A stretch of DNA of 64,000 nt. Source: Caldimonas thermodepolymerans. Its GTDB lineage: Bacteria; Pseudomonadota; Gammaproteobacteria; Burkholderiales; Burkholderiaceae_C. Under the pieces are notes generated by a model that did no database searches, was not told where the DNA came from, and saw only the letters and a list, made by a program, of their open reading frames with translations. The stretch covers positions 806,001-870,000 of the forward strand of contig NZ_CP064338.1 in assembly GCF_015476235.1 (NCBI RefSeq), read 5' to 3'. A program made the position numbers and the translations under genes. Positions 10,388-19,519 of the stretch are shown in pieces (the stretch's first letter is position 1; each line of letters opens with the position of its first letter).

Positions 10388-12319
10388 ATGATCATCGGCA
10401 CCGCAGGACACATCGACCACGGCAAGACGACGCTGGTGCGCGCGCTCACGGGCGTGGACACCGACCGGCTGCCCGAGGAGAAGAAGCGGGGCATCAGCAT
10501 CGAGCTGGGCTACGCCTTCCTCGACGTCCCGCAGAGCACGCAGCGCATCGGCTTCATCGACGTGCCGGGCCACGAGCGGTTGGTGCACACCATGTTGGCC
10601 GGCGCCACCGGCATCGACTTCGGCCTGCTGCTGGTGGCCGCCGACGACGGCGTGATGCCGCAGACGCGGGAGCACCTCGCGGTGCTGTCGCTGCTCGGCG
10701 TGCAGCGCGGGGCGGTGGTGATCACCAAGGCCGACCGCGCCGACGCGGACCGCCTCGCCGCCGTGCGGGCCGATGTCGGGCAGCTGCTGCAGCACAGTTC
10801 GCTGCAGGGCGCGCCGGTGTTCGCGCTGTCGGCGCACACCGGCGAGGGCGTCGAGGCCCTGCGCGAGCACCTGTACGAACAGGCGCGCCAGCTGGGCGAG
10901 CGCGCGCCGGACGGTCGCGCGTTCCGCCTCGCGGTGGACCGTGCCTTCACGCTCGACGGCGTCGGCACCGTCGTGACGGGCACCGTCCATGCCGGCCGCG
11001 TGGCGGTCGGCGACGAGCTGGTGCTCTCGCCGGGCCCCGGCGCCCGGGTGCGCGTGCGCAGCCTGCATGCGCAGAACCGGCCGGTCGAGCAGGCCGCGGC
11101 CGGACAGCGCTGCGCCGTCGGTCTGGCCGGCATCGCCAAGCAGGACATCGAGCGCGGCCAGTGGTTGGTGCATCCGGCCTGCGCGTTGGCCACCGACCGC
11201 ATCGACGCGACGCTCACGCTGTGGCACGAGGAAGCGAAGGCCCTGCGCAGCGGCACGCCGGTGCATGTGCACATCGGCGCCGCGTCGGTGCCCGGTTCGG
11301 TGGCCGTGCTCGACCGCGAGACGCTGCCTCCGGGCGAGACCGCACGCGTGCAGCTGGTGCTGCGCGCGCCGGTCGGCGCCTGGCATGGCGACCGGGTGGT
11401 GCTGCGCGACGCCTCGGCCAGCCGCACGCTGGCCGGCGGCACCGTGCTCGACCCGTTCGCGCCGGTGCGCTACCGCCGCACTGCGCAGCGCCTGGCCGAG
11501 CTCGACGCGCTGGCGCAGCCCGGGCTGGCCGGGCGGGTGGCAGGGCTGCTCGCGGTGGCGCCCTACGGTGTCGACTTGCGGCGGCTGGCGGCTGCGCAGG
11601 GCCTGGAGTCGACGCAGCCGCTGGCCGACGTGCTGCCGGCCGCGGCGCTGCACCTGCACGATGCCCGCGCCGACCTCGCGCTCGGCGAAACCCAGGCCAC
11701 GGCGGTGCGTGCCAGCGTGGTCGAGGCCCTGTCCGCCTACCACCAGCGCCACCCGGACGAACTCGGGCCCGATGCGGCGCGCCTGCGCCGGCTCGCGCAG
11801 CCACGCATGCCCGAAGCCCTGTGGCGGCACCTGCTCGTGCTGCTGCAGGCCGACGGGACGCTCGCGGTGCGCGGCGCCTTCGTGCACCTGCCGGCGCACG
11901 GCGTGCGCCTGTCCGCGGTGGACCAGCGCATCGCGCAGAAGGTGGCACCCCGGCTTGCGGAATCCGGTTTCGAGGGGTGCTGGGCGCGTGACCTGGCGCG
12001 CGACTGCGGCGAGTCCGAACCGCTGATGCGCACGACGCTCGCGCGGCTGGCACAGCGCGGCGAACTCCATCAAGTGGTGAAAGACCTCTACTACTCGGTC
12101 GAGACGATGGCGAAACTGGCGGCCCTGGCGCGACAGCTTGCCGGGCAGAGCGAGCGGCTCGCGGTCACGGCGGCCGCGTTTCGCGACGCGACCGGGCTGG
12201 GCCGCAAGCGCGCGATCCAGATCCTCGAATACTTCGATCGCATCGGCCTGTTGCGCCGGGTCGGTGACGAGCATCGCCTGCGCACCGACAGCACGCTGTT
12301 TGCCGAGGAAGCGGCATGA
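10388..12319 (+). CDS. selB: Selenocysteine-specific translation elongation factor SelB
   Basis: 643-aa GTPase that carries Sec-tRNA(Sec) to the ribosome at SECIS elements. The EF-Tu-like G domain is at the N terminus ([22 protein letters not shown]), followed by beta-barrel domains and the C-terminal winged-helix repeats that bind the SECIS hairpin. The end ([19 protein letters not shown]) is characteristic of the last winged helix. It begins 3 bp after the transglutaminase gene; selC follows 22 bp after its stop. Confidence 0.97.
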   Translation: MIIGTAGHIDHGKTTLVRALTGVDTDRLPEEKKRGISIELGYAFLDVPQSTQRIGFIDVPGHERLVHTMLAGATGIDFGLLLVAADDGVMPQTREHLAVLSLLGVQRGAVVITKADRADADRLAAVRADVGQLLQHSSLQGAPVFALSAHTGEGVEALREHLYEQARQLGERAPDGRAFRLAVDRAFTLDGVGTVVTGTVHAGRVAVGDELVLSPGPGARVRVRSLHAQNRPVEQAAAGQRCAVGLAGIAKQDIERGQWLVHPACALATDRIDATLTLWHEEAKALRSGTPVHVHIGAASVPGSVAVLDRETLPPGETARVQLVLRAPVGAWHGDRVVLRDASASRTLAGGTVLDPFAPVRYRRTAQRLAELDALAQPGLAGRVAGLLAVAPYGVDLRRLAAAQGLESTQPLADVLPAAALHLHDARADLALGETQATAVRASVVEALSAYHQRHPDELGPDAARLRRLAQPRMPEALWRHLLVLLQADGTLAVRGAFVHLPAHGVRLSAVDQRIAQKVAPRLAESGFEGCWARDLARDCGESEPLMRTTLARLAQRGELHQVVKDLYYSVETMAKLAALARQLAGQSERLAVTAAAFRDATGLGRKRAIQILEYFDRIGLLRRVGDEHRLRTDSTLFAEEAA

Positions 12320-12341
12320 ATGCCGGTTCCTGCAACTCCGC

Positions 12342-12437
12342 GGAGGGGAGACGATCCTGGTGGGTCGGCCGGGCTTCAAACCCGGTGGGTGACGCCATGC
12401 GTCGCTGGGTGGGTTCGACTCCCATTCCCCTCCGCCA
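12342..12437 (+). tRNA. selC: tRNA-Sec (anticodon TCA), selC
   Basis: 96-nt tRNA with encoded CCA end. The acceptor stem has 8 bp (GGAGGGGA pairs with TCCCCTCC), discriminator G. The anticodon stem is CCGGG/CCCGG around loop CTTCAAA, giving anticodon TCA for UGA. A long variable arm (GGGTGACGCCATGCGTCGCT region) is present, as in tRNA-Sec. General tRNA finders may miss this because of the long acceptor stem. It lies between selB and the LbpA-like gene. Confidence 0.97.
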
Positions 12438-12449
12438 TCCCGTTCACCC

Positions 12450-12884
12450 ATGAACATCTGCGGCTTCGAGTTTCCCGACGAGCTCTGGATCCTGGTCGAG
12501 CACCAGGTGTGGGCACGCCTGCACGAGGACGGCGCCGCCACCGTCGGCATCACCTCGGTGGGGGCGCGCGAGGCGGGCGAGATCTACATGTGCCGGCCCA
12601 AGCCGGTGGGCACGCGGGTCGAGCGCGGCCGCTCGGTCGCGGTGGTGGAGCTGGCCAAGTCCATCGTCTCGGTCAAGTCGCCGGTGGGCGGCGAGGTGGT
12701 CGAGGTCAATCCCCGGCTGGCGCAGGAACCCGAACTGGCCTACAAGGACGTCTATGGCGACGGCTGGCTGGTGCGCCTGCGCGTGTCCGACTTCGAGGCC
12801 GACCGACCTCACCTGCGGCGCGGCGCGGCGCTGCGCGGCGCCGTCGAACACTACCTCTGGCTCAACAAGGTCGAACGTCCATGA
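12450..12884 (+). CDS. Lipoate-binding GcvH/LbpA-like protein
   Basis: 144-aa biotinyl/lipoyl-domain protein. The lipoylation lysine is K70 in VELAKSIVSVKSP, aligned with the ESVKAA motif of glycine-cleavage H protein. The N terminus (FPDELWILVEHQVWARLHEDG) and GRSVAVVE resemble LbpA, the lipoate-binding protein of the sulfur-oxidising sHdr system, more than classical GcvH. A C-terminal tail of about 30 residues is extra. It starts 12 bp after the tRNA-Sec 3' end and overlaps the DsrE-like gene by 4 bp. No gcvT or gcvP is nearby, so a role in glycine cleavage is not supported by context. A sulfur or selenium carrier role is inference. Confidence 0.8.
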   Translation: MNICGFEFPDELWILVEHQVWARLHEDGAATVGITSVGAREAGEIYMCRPKPVGTRVERGRSVAVVELAKSIVSVKSPVGGEVVEVNPRLAQEPELAYKDVYGDGWLVRLRVSDFEADRPHLRRGAALRGAVEHYLWLNKVERP

Positions 12885-13276
12885 GCGATGCCGGTCACGA
12901 AGCCGAAGGCGTGGCGATCCTGCTGTGGGCCACCGACCCCGCGGCGCCGCACCGCCTGGTGACGCCGTTCTTCCATGCCGCGGCCGCCGCGGCGATGGAC
13001 GTGCCGGTCGAGATCTACTTCACCGCGCGCAGCGTGCACCTGCTGGTGCCTGGCGTGGCCGACGCGCTGCGCGCCAGCCCGCACCATCGCAAGACCGTCG
13101 GCGACGCGATGCGCGAAGCGGTCGCGCATGGGGCGAGGCTCTACGCCTGCACCGACGCGCTGCACGCGCAGGGCCTGGACCCGCAGCAACTCATCCCCGA
13201 ATGCGCCGGGCACGGCGGCGCGGTGCAGTTCATGGCACGGGCCTGCGACCTGCGCTGGCGCACGCTCGTGTTCTGA
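12881..13276 (+). CDS. DsrE/TusD-like sulfur-carrier family protein
   Basis: 131-aa single-domain protein of the DsrE fold, with the pattern AAAAAMDVPVEIYFT and a conserved-position cysteine C90 in GARLYACTDAL; a second Cys lies in IPECAG. DsrE-family proteins carry persulfide sulfur on such a cysteine. Translation is coupled to the LbpA-like gene through an ATGA overlap. A GAGCCC/GGGCTC hairpin at 13275-13296 ends the unit, without a clear T tract. The pair LbpA-like plus DsrE-like mirrors part of sHdr gene clusters, but here it sits behind selC. Confidence 0.78.
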   Translation: MSDAGHEAEGVAILLWATDPAAPHRLVTPFFHAAAAAAMDVPVEIYFTARSVHLLVPGVADALRASPHHRKTVGDAMREAVAHGARLYACTDALHAQGLDPQQLIPECAGHGGAVQFMARACDLRWRTLVF

Positions 13277-13542
13277 GCCCCGAACCCGGCGGGCTCCGGC
13301 ACGGCGACCGGATGCTTCCTCGCGGCGTTGGCGTGCCGACTTGCGGCCGGTAACGATCGCTTTCGATTTCCCCGCATCCTGGGTGTGCGGCAGCGGTGTC
13401 AGGCTGTGCGAGACTGCCGCCCGGCTCAAGGCGCGTGCACGAACGACCACAGAAGCGACGCGCGCCTGCAGCGAGGCCCGCACCTGCCGGGATGCGGTCT
13501 CGCGTCGCCAAGAAGAACAAGACGATCGGGGAGGTGATCTGC

Positions 13543-16479
13543 ATGACACACGGGGCCGATGCCACCCTGGAGGCCATGGCGCGCGCGTCGGGCGTGGCCT
13601 TCAGCGCCGAGACCCGCCTGTACGAGCTGGAAGGCCGCGCCGCGGACGGTCTGCTGCTCGAAGCCTACAGCGGCCACGAGGCGCTCAACGAGGTCTTCGA
13701 GTACCGCCTGACGGTGCTCTCGACCGACGCGCACCTCGACCTCGCTGCGCTGCTCGGCCAGCCGCTGCGCCTGCGCATCCGGCTGGCCGACGGCCGCAGC
13801 AGTCACCGCAGCGGCCTCGTGACGCAGGCGGTGGCCTTGCACAGCGACGGGGGCCTGGCGCGCTACGAACTGATCCTGCGGCCCTGGCTCGCGGCGCTGG
13901 ATCTCACGTGGCGCAGCCAGACCTTCCTCGAACAGGACGCGTTGCAGATCGCCGAGCACCTGTTCCGGTCCTGCCAGCCTCTGGCCTCGTGGCGCCTGGC
14001 CGACGAAGTCGCTTCGTTCATCGCCGAAGCCGGCCCGCGGCCGTGCTGCAACCAGTTCCGCGAGACCGACCTGCAGTTCCTCACGCGGCTGTTCGCGGAA
14101 GAAGGCCTGGGGTGGTACGTCGAGGAGGACCCCGAGGCCCCTGCGCAGCACCGCCTCGTCTGTTTTGCCGACAGCACCCGGTTGCCGCGCGATCCCACCG
14201 ACGCTGCCGACGGCGGGCTGCGCCACCACCGCGCCAGCAGCCAGCCCGCGCGCGACACCATCCAGTGGCTCGCGTGCAGCGAGCACCTGCATCCCGGCCT
14301 GGTCACCGTGCTGGCCTGGGACCCGCAGCATCGCCGCAGCCACACTGCCAGCGTCCCCATCCAGGCACAGGGTCCACACGCCACACGGCTTGAGCACTAC
14401 GCCCCCGGCACCGGCCTGGCCGTGCACGGTGCTGTCCCGCACCGGGCGGTGCAACGCCATGCCTGGTTGCAGGCCCAGGCCTTCGAGGCCGCCGCCTGCC
14501 GCTACCAGGGCCGTTCCACCGTGCGCAGCCTGCGTGCGGGCCGGCGCATCACCGTGCACGACGCTCCGCAGGCCGCCGGCGAACCCCTGGAACTGCTGGT
14601 GACCGCGGTGACCAGCGCTGGCATCAACAATCTCCCCAGGGAGCTGATCGAAGCCGTGGCGCGCCGCCTCGGTCCCTGCTCCCTGAGCGGCGAGCTGCCC
14701 GATGCCGTGCGCCGCGAGGCCGCCGTGCACGGCCATGCCAACGTCTTCCAGGCCATCGATGCGCGTCGTCCCTGGCGCCCGCAGCCCGTCACGCGGCCGA
14801 CGGTCTCCGGTCCGCAGAGTGCGCTGGTGGTCGGTCCCGATGGAGAGACCGAAGGCGAGGGCATCCACACCGACCGCTACGGGCGCATCCGCGTGCGCTT
14901 CCACTGGCAGGAGGCCGGTCACCCGGGGGCCAGTGCCCACAGCCTGTGGGTGCGCGTGGCCCAGCCCTGGGCCGGTGCGGGCATGGGCAGCCAGTTCCTG
15001 CCTCGCATCGGACAGGAGGTGCTGGTCGACTTCGAGGAGCGCGACATCGACCGCCCCATCGTGCTGGGCGCGCTCTACAACGGTCGCGGCGAAGCCGGTG
15101 TTCCACCCACACCGGGTGGAGCCACCGCCACGGCGCACACCGAGGTCCTGCACCACAGCACCGACCACCGGCCGAGTGCCCAGGGCAACCTCTGCGACGG
15201 TGGACACGCACCGGCCTGGCATGGCGCGGCGGCGCAGGCCCAGCACAACGCCGCGGCACTGGGCGGCATCAAGAGCTGCGAACTCGAGGGTACGGGGGCC
15301 AACGAACTGCGCTTCGACGACAGCAACGCCCAGCTGGCGCTGCGTGCGGCCACCACCCAGCATGCGAGCTGGTTGCAGCTCGGCCACCTGCTGCACTATG
15401 CCGACAACCACCGTGGCAGCCTGCGCGGGCTGGGGCTGGAGCTGCGCACCGATGCCTACGGGGCCATCCGCGGCGGCCGGGGGCTGATGCTGAGCAGCTA
15501 TCCGGCCCAGCCCGCCACACCCGCAGGGGATGCCACGCCGGCCGTTGCGCTGGCCCGGCAGATGGTCGGGCAGGCCGCGCAGTTCAGCCACGCGGCGCGG
15601 ACCCATGGGAGCGTCCCTCTCGCGGGTCACGAAGGCAGCGATGAACCTGGCAGCAGCCGCCTCCGCGACCAGGCTGCGCCGCTCGAGGCGCTGCAGCAGG
15701 CCTTGCGTGGCACGGTCGACGCACAGGACTTCGCGCGGGCCTGCGACGACGCCGACCGGCGTCACACCCGGGCTGCCGACGACAAGGTGCCGCACGTCAC
15801 CGACCCGCTCGTCGCGATCTGCGCGCGGGCCGGCCTTGCGCTGACTGCGGGGCAGGACGTGCTGCTGGCCGCAGGCGAGGTGCTGCACACGGCGGCGGGC
15901 CGCGACGTGCACCAGGCCGTGGGTGGACAGGCCCGCCTGCACACCGGCCAGGCCATCGGCGTGCTCGCCGGGGCCGTCGGGCCAGGGGAGGGGGCTGCAG
16001 GCACCGGGCTCACGATGGTCGCCGCGCAAGGTCCGGTGGAATGCCAGGCGCAGGACGGTCCGATGCAGCTGGCCGCCCACGGGCTCGTCGACGTGCGCTC
16101 GCGTCATGCGCACATCGACTGGGCGGCCGCCACGCGCGTCGTGCTCGCCACCGCAGGCGGCGCGTGCATCACGATCGACGCACAGGGCATCACCTGCCAG
16201 TGCCCCGGAAAGTTCACAGTGCGTGCGGCGCGCAAGCGGTTCGCCGGGCCCAGCACGGTGGCGGCCGAGCTGAACGCCTGGCCCGGGCCGCTGCCGCTGG
16301 ACGAGGAGTTCAAGCTGGTCTGGCCGTTCGACGAGACCCCGGTCGTCGGCCGCCGGTTCGAGATCACCCGCCAGGACGGCACGACCGTGCGCGGCGTCAC
16401 GGACGCGCACGGGCGCAGCGGCCTGCAGCGCAGCCTGTTGCCCGAGGGGGTGGGATTGCGGATGCTGGACGAGGTCTGA
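13543..16479 (+). CDS. vgrG: Type VI secretion tip protein VgrG
   Basis: 978-aa spike protein. The gp27-like N-terminal part (YSGHEALNEVFEYRLTVLS, VTQAVALH...RYELILRPWLAAL) is followed by the gp5 OB-fold (DRYGRIRVRFHWQ, GSQFLPRIGQEVLVDF, DRPIVLGALYNG), then a DUF2345-type beta-helix extension and a short C-terminal tail ending in the next gene. Start 13543 is placed after a GGGGAGG site; the open frame extends upstream without family similarity. No other T6SS structural gene is in the window, so this is an orphan VgrG island with its cargo directly downstream. Confidence 0.94.
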   Translation: MTHGADATLEAMARASGVAFSAETRLYELEGRAADGLLLEAYSGHEALNEVFEYRLTVLSTDAHLDLAALLGQPLRLRIRLADGRSSHRSGLVTQAVALHSDGGLARYELILRPWLAALDLTWRSQTFLEQDALQIAEHLFRSCQPLASWRLADEVASFIAEAGPRPCCNQFRETDLQFLTRLFAEEGLGWYVEEDPEAPAQHRLVCFADSTRLPRDPTDAADGGLRHHRASSQPARDTIQWLACSEHLHPGLVTVLAWDPQHRRSHTASVPIQAQGPHATRLEHYAPGTGLAVHGAVPHRAVQRHAWLQAQAFEAAACRYQGRSTVRSLRAGRRITVHDAPQAAGEPLELLVTAVTSAGINNLPRELIEAVARRLGPCSLSGELPDAVRREAAVHGHANVFQAIDARRPWRPQPVTRPTVSGPQSALVVGPDGETEGEGIHTDRYGRIRVRFHWQEAGHPGASAHSLWVRVAQPWAGAGMGSQFLPRIGQEVLVDFEERDIDRPIVLGALYNGRGEAGVPPTPGGATATAHTEVLHHSTDHRPSAQGNLCDGGHAPAWHGAAAQAQHNAAALGGIKSCELEGTGANELRFDDSNAQLALRAATTQHASWLQLGHLLHYADNHRGSLRGLGLELRTDAYGAIRGGRGLMLSSYPAQPATPAGDATPAVALARQMVGQAAQFSHAARTHGSVPLAGHEGSDEPGSSRLRDQAAPLEALQQALRGTVDAQDFARACDDADRRHTRAADDKVPHVTDPLVAICARAGLALTAGQDVLLAAGEVLHTAAGRDVHQAVGGQARLHTGQAIGVLAGAVGPGEGAAGTGLTMVAAQGPVECQAQDGPMQLAAHGLVDVRSRHAHIDWAAATRVVLATAGGACITIDAQGITCQCPGKFTVRAARKRFAGPSTVAAELNAWPGPLPLDEEFKLVWPFDETPVVGRRFEITRQDGTTVRGVTDAHGRSGLQRSLLPEGVGLRMLDEV

Positions 16480-16481
16480 CC

Positions 16482-18128
16482 ATGGCCGAAACGCTGGAGC
16501 GCAACGAAACCGTACGACGCATCGAACCCGAGTTCGACGGGCGGGGGCGACCCGTCTGGCACTCGCAGCTCACCCCACCCGACGAGAGCTGCGCACAGTG
16601 CGTGATGGTGCCCGACCGCGTCATCCCGGTGATCTTCGTGCCGGGCGTGATGGGCAGCAACCTGAAACCCAAGGGCGACGACGGGCCCCGCTGGCGGATG
16701 GACGGGGCGCTGTCGGCCCTGGCGTGGATCTTCCGTGGTCCCAAGACACGGAAGAAGTTCCTGCAGCCGGGCGTCATGGAGGTCGACCAGGACGGCAAGG
16801 TTCCCAAAGACATGGCCGTGCCGGCGGAAGAGCTGCGGCGTCGCGGCTGGGGGGAGATCTCCGCGATGAGCTACAGCGGCGCGCTGCGCTGGCTCGAGGA
16901 GCACCTGAACGACTTCTCGCGGGCCCGCGAGGGCCTGAGGGTGCGGCTGATGCAGGAGGCGCTGGGCGCCGAGGTGGGCGAAGCGTGCCTCACCCACGAG
17001 GAGGTCCGGCTCAGCTACCGTTACCGCTTCCCGGTGCATGCGTGCGGCTACAACTGGCTGGCCGACAACGTTGATTCTGCGCACACCCTGGGGGCACGCA
17101 TCGACGAGATCATCGCGCGCTACAACCAGACCGACCGCATGCGCTGCGAGAAGGTGATCCTGGTGACGCACAGCATGGGCGGCCTGGTGGCGCGGTACTG
17201 CTCGGAGGTGCTCGGCTACCGGGACCGGATCCTTGGCATCGTGCACGGGGTGATGCCGGCCATAGGCGCTGCAGCCGTCTACCGGCGGATGAAGGCGGGT
17301 ACCGAGACCAACGGGTCCCTGGCAGGCTGGGCGGCGGCCCAGGTCATCGGCGCGAATGCGGAAGAAATGACCGCCGTGCTGTCGACCGCGCCGGGGCCGC
17401 TGCAGCTGTTGCCCAGCGCCGAGTACGGCGATGGCTGGCTGAAGATCCGCGGAGATGGGCAGGAGGTGGCGCTGCCGCGGAGTGGCAACCCTTATCAAGA
17501 GATTTATTCCGCTCGAGGGGTTTGGTGGGCGCTGTGTGATCCGGCATTGATGAATCCCGTCAACGAGGAGCGCGACCCGGTCAAACGGGCACAGCAGGTT
17601 GAGGATGAATGGAGAGGCTACGAGCGGCTGATCCTCGAACGCGTAAGGGTTTTTCATCGAAGGATCGCTCATCGCTACCACGCACAGACCTATGCGTTCA
17701 TCGGCGACAGCAACCGCCACAAGGCCTATGGAAGCGTTGCATGGGTCATGCAAGCGGGACCGCCGGTCGAGCCGGTGGACCGTTGGTTGGAAGGCGATGC
17801 ACCTCCGGATCAACTGGATAACGGGATCGTCCTGCACCAGAAGAAAGACCGCCGTTCCGTACGACTGAATGGCTCAACCGTGGATCAGGCGGAGTTCGTC
17901 ATTTCGCCACCCGATGCGCCGGGGGACGGGACGGTGCCCAGCCACTCCGGGCTCGCGCCCAAGCCACATTGCCAAGGCTTCATGCGTGTCGAAGTGGAGC
18001 ACGAACCGGCGTTCAATCCGAAGGGCGAGGGGAGTGCCAAAGCATTGCTGTTCACGCTGCGAGCCATCGTCCGGATCGCACAGCGTGTGCGCGAATCCCA
18101 GTTCATGATGTACGAGGACCTTGGATGA
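16482..18128 (+). CDS. Putative T6SS lipase effector (Tle/PGAP1-like hydrolase)
   Basis: 548-aa alpha/beta hydrolase. VIPVIFVPGVMGSNL begins the fold (oxyanion strand), the nucleophile is S231 in THSMGGLVARY, and an Asp (DAPGDGTVP) and a His (VEVEHEPAF) late in the chain complete a likely triad. This arrangement is that of LCAT/PGAP1-like lipases, which include T6SS phospholipase effectors. It starts 2 bp after vgrG and overlaps its putative immunity gene by 4 bp. There is no signal peptide, as expected of VgrG cargo. From about 17480 the base composition becomes visibly less GC-rich than the flanks, suggesting acquired cargo. The exact Tle family is not settled. Confidence 0.84.
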   Translation: MAETLERNETVRRIEPEFDGRGRPVWHSQLTPPDESCAQCVMVPDRVIPVIFVPGVMGSNLKPKGDDGPRWRMDGALSALAWIFRGPKTRKKFLQPGVMEVDQDGKVPKDMAVPAEELRRRGWGEISAMSYSGALRWLEEHLNDFSRAREGLRVRLMQEALGAEVGEACLTHEEVRLSYRYRFPVHACGYNWLADNVDSAHTLGARIDEIIARYNQTDRMRCEKVILVTHSMGGLVARYCSEVLGYRDRILGIVHGVMPAIGAAAVYRRMKAGTETNGSLAGWAAAQVIGANAEEMTAVLSTAPGPLQLLPSAEYGDGWLKIRGDGQEVALPRSGNPYQEIYSARGVWWALCDPALMNPVNEERDPVKRAQQVEDEWRGYERLILERVRVFHRRIAHRYHAQTYAFIGDSNRHKAYGSVAWVMQAGPPVEPVDRWLEGDAPPDQLDNGIVLHQKKDRRSVRLNGSTVDQAEFVISPPDAPGDGTVPSHSGLAPKPHCQGFMRVEVEHEPAFNPKGEGSAKALLFTLRAIVRIAQRVRESQFMMYEDLG

Positions 18129-19255
18129 CGATGCATCGAAGAAACCTGATCAAGTCCGCCTTGGCTTTGCCGCTGTTTCCGTGGTCTTCTGGATGCTCCG
18201 CACGAATTGAAGCCATGTCTGCTGAAGAAGCTCGATTCGTAGAACGACTCACCGCAAGAATGCGGACCCGATGCGTAGGGCGTTACCTCATCGATGTGCC
18301 CGAAGAGTTCGTTCTGAATCCGGTACATCGATTCACTATCGGCAAATCGGAGATTCAGGTGAGCACGCAGCCGATGGATCGGGCTGGGTTCCGGGGATTC
18401 CTGAGAACGCTGCAGCAGCGCTATGAAGCACAGCGACTCGTTGCAACGGACGAGAAGTTTCCCTTCCTGTCCCAGGTGTGGCCGACCGCGGAAGGTCTGA
18501 TCTTCAACATCTCCGAGAGCCCGGCGACGCCAACGCGCGCACGCAGGAATCTGGAGGCAAGATGGTGGGATGGCGGTGTCGCATTCTGTGCGGAGATCAA
18601 GGCGTTTGACGGCACCTACCCGGAACTGCAGGACGACAGCTTCTACCGCAGACAGGGCAGCGACGTCCCGGCGAAGCTGGAGGAGCTGCGCTCGGTGATC
18701 AGCCGCTTGCGTGGGCGGAGCGAGGACGAGATTCCCACCGAACCTGGCGACTGCTTCCCTCATGGGTTCTTCCGCGGCGGGCCGATGCGGGACGTGGACG
18801 TGGTGGCGAACTTCCACCTGCAAGGCACGCCGGACGTCTACCTGTTCTTCAAGCAGACCACCTCCGTGTGGGAGGACGAGACGATGCTGCAACGTTCCGG
18901 CAGCATCATGAAGTGGATGGTGTTCGCCGGCATGAGGACGCTGCGCAAGGGCGAGCGGGTGATCCACGGCCAGCCCTACGAGGAGTGGCTGGTGCGCGAG
19001 CCGGCCGATGTCACTTCGGCGCGTGTTCCCGGTCATGGCCTGCGCCTGCATGGCAACGAGACCTCGCACGATCCGGCTCGCCCGAGCATCGAGCTGTACC
19101 TCTACAACGGCCACTACATCCCTTCTCCGCCCAAGAGCCTGGAGGAGCAGGCAAAGACCCCCTTCTTGAAGCGTGCGACGCTGAGCGAAGCGCAAGTCGT
19201 GGCACTTTGGGATGCGATCACGCCCACCTTGCGGCTGCGTCCCGGTGCGTTCTGA
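18125..19255 (+). CDS. Putative T6SS immunity lipoprotein (Tli4-like)
   Basis: 376-aa protein with a short signal ending FPWSSGCSA, a lipobox, so probably a periplasmic lipoprotein. The motif TRCVGRYLIDVPEEFVLNP near residues 55-73 is typical of Tli4-like immunity proteins, which protect against periplasm-acting phospholipase effectors. ATG 18125 overlaps the effector stop (ATGA), the usual effector-immunity arrangement. The first third shares the lower GC of the effector tail. Function as immunity is inferred from position and motif. Confidence 0.8.
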   Translation: MTMHRRNLIKSALALPLFPWSSGCSARIEAMSAEEARFVERLTARMRTRCVGRYLIDVPEEFVLNPVHRFTIGKSEIQVSTQPMDRAGFRGFLRTLQQRYEAQRLVATDEKFPFLSQVWPTAEGLIFNISESPATPTRARRNLEARWWDGGVAFCAEIKAFDGTYPELQDDSFYRRQGSDVPAKLEELRSVISRLRGRSEDEIPTEPGDCFPHGFFRGGPMRDVDVVANFHLQGTPDVYLFFKQTTSVWEDETMLQRSGSIMKWMVFAGMRTLRKGERVIHGQPYEEWLVREPADVTSARVPGHGLRLHGNETSHDPARPSIELYLYNGHYIPSPPKSLEEQAKTPFLKRATLSEAQVVALWDAITPTLRLRPGAF

Positions 19256-19505
19256 TGGATCGATGGCGATGCAGGCTGGAAAGCGGGGCGGTCAGCTGTT
19301 CGCGACCCTGGGGGCTGGGCCTACCGCCGCAAGCGTGACGGTGCTCCCTACGGACTGATCCGGCAGCTTCGCGGACCTCAGGACATGCTGAACAAGCAGA
19401 TGAGCAAAGCGCAGTGGCGGATGTCGGTCAACCAGATCCGCGTCGAGAAGTCGGCGCTGGACCGCGAGGTCATGGACCGCGAGGAGCTGCGCGAGGAGGC
19501 CGCAG
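19256..19505 (+). pseudogene. Phage portal protein fragment
   Basis: From about 19322 an open stretch reads YRRKRDGAPYGLIRQLRGPQ and continues DMLNKQMSKAQWRM...IRVEKSALDREVMDREEL to the IS end. This resembles the interior of P22-type portal proteins. There is no start codon and the frame runs into the IS terminus at 19506, so both ends are missing. The 66 bp between the immunity gene stop and 19322 show nothing recognisable; the prophage left junction is in there. Confidence 0.6.
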
Positions 19506-19519
19506 CGTAAGCTTCCCCG

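Noticed and set aside
12450-12884. Glycine cleavage H protein
   Set aside because: No gcvT/gcvP nearby and the sequence is closer to LbpA; kept as LbpA-like.
19264-19359. Small ORF starting MAMQAGKRGG
   Set aside because: Different frame from the portal remnant, no support; a chance frame.
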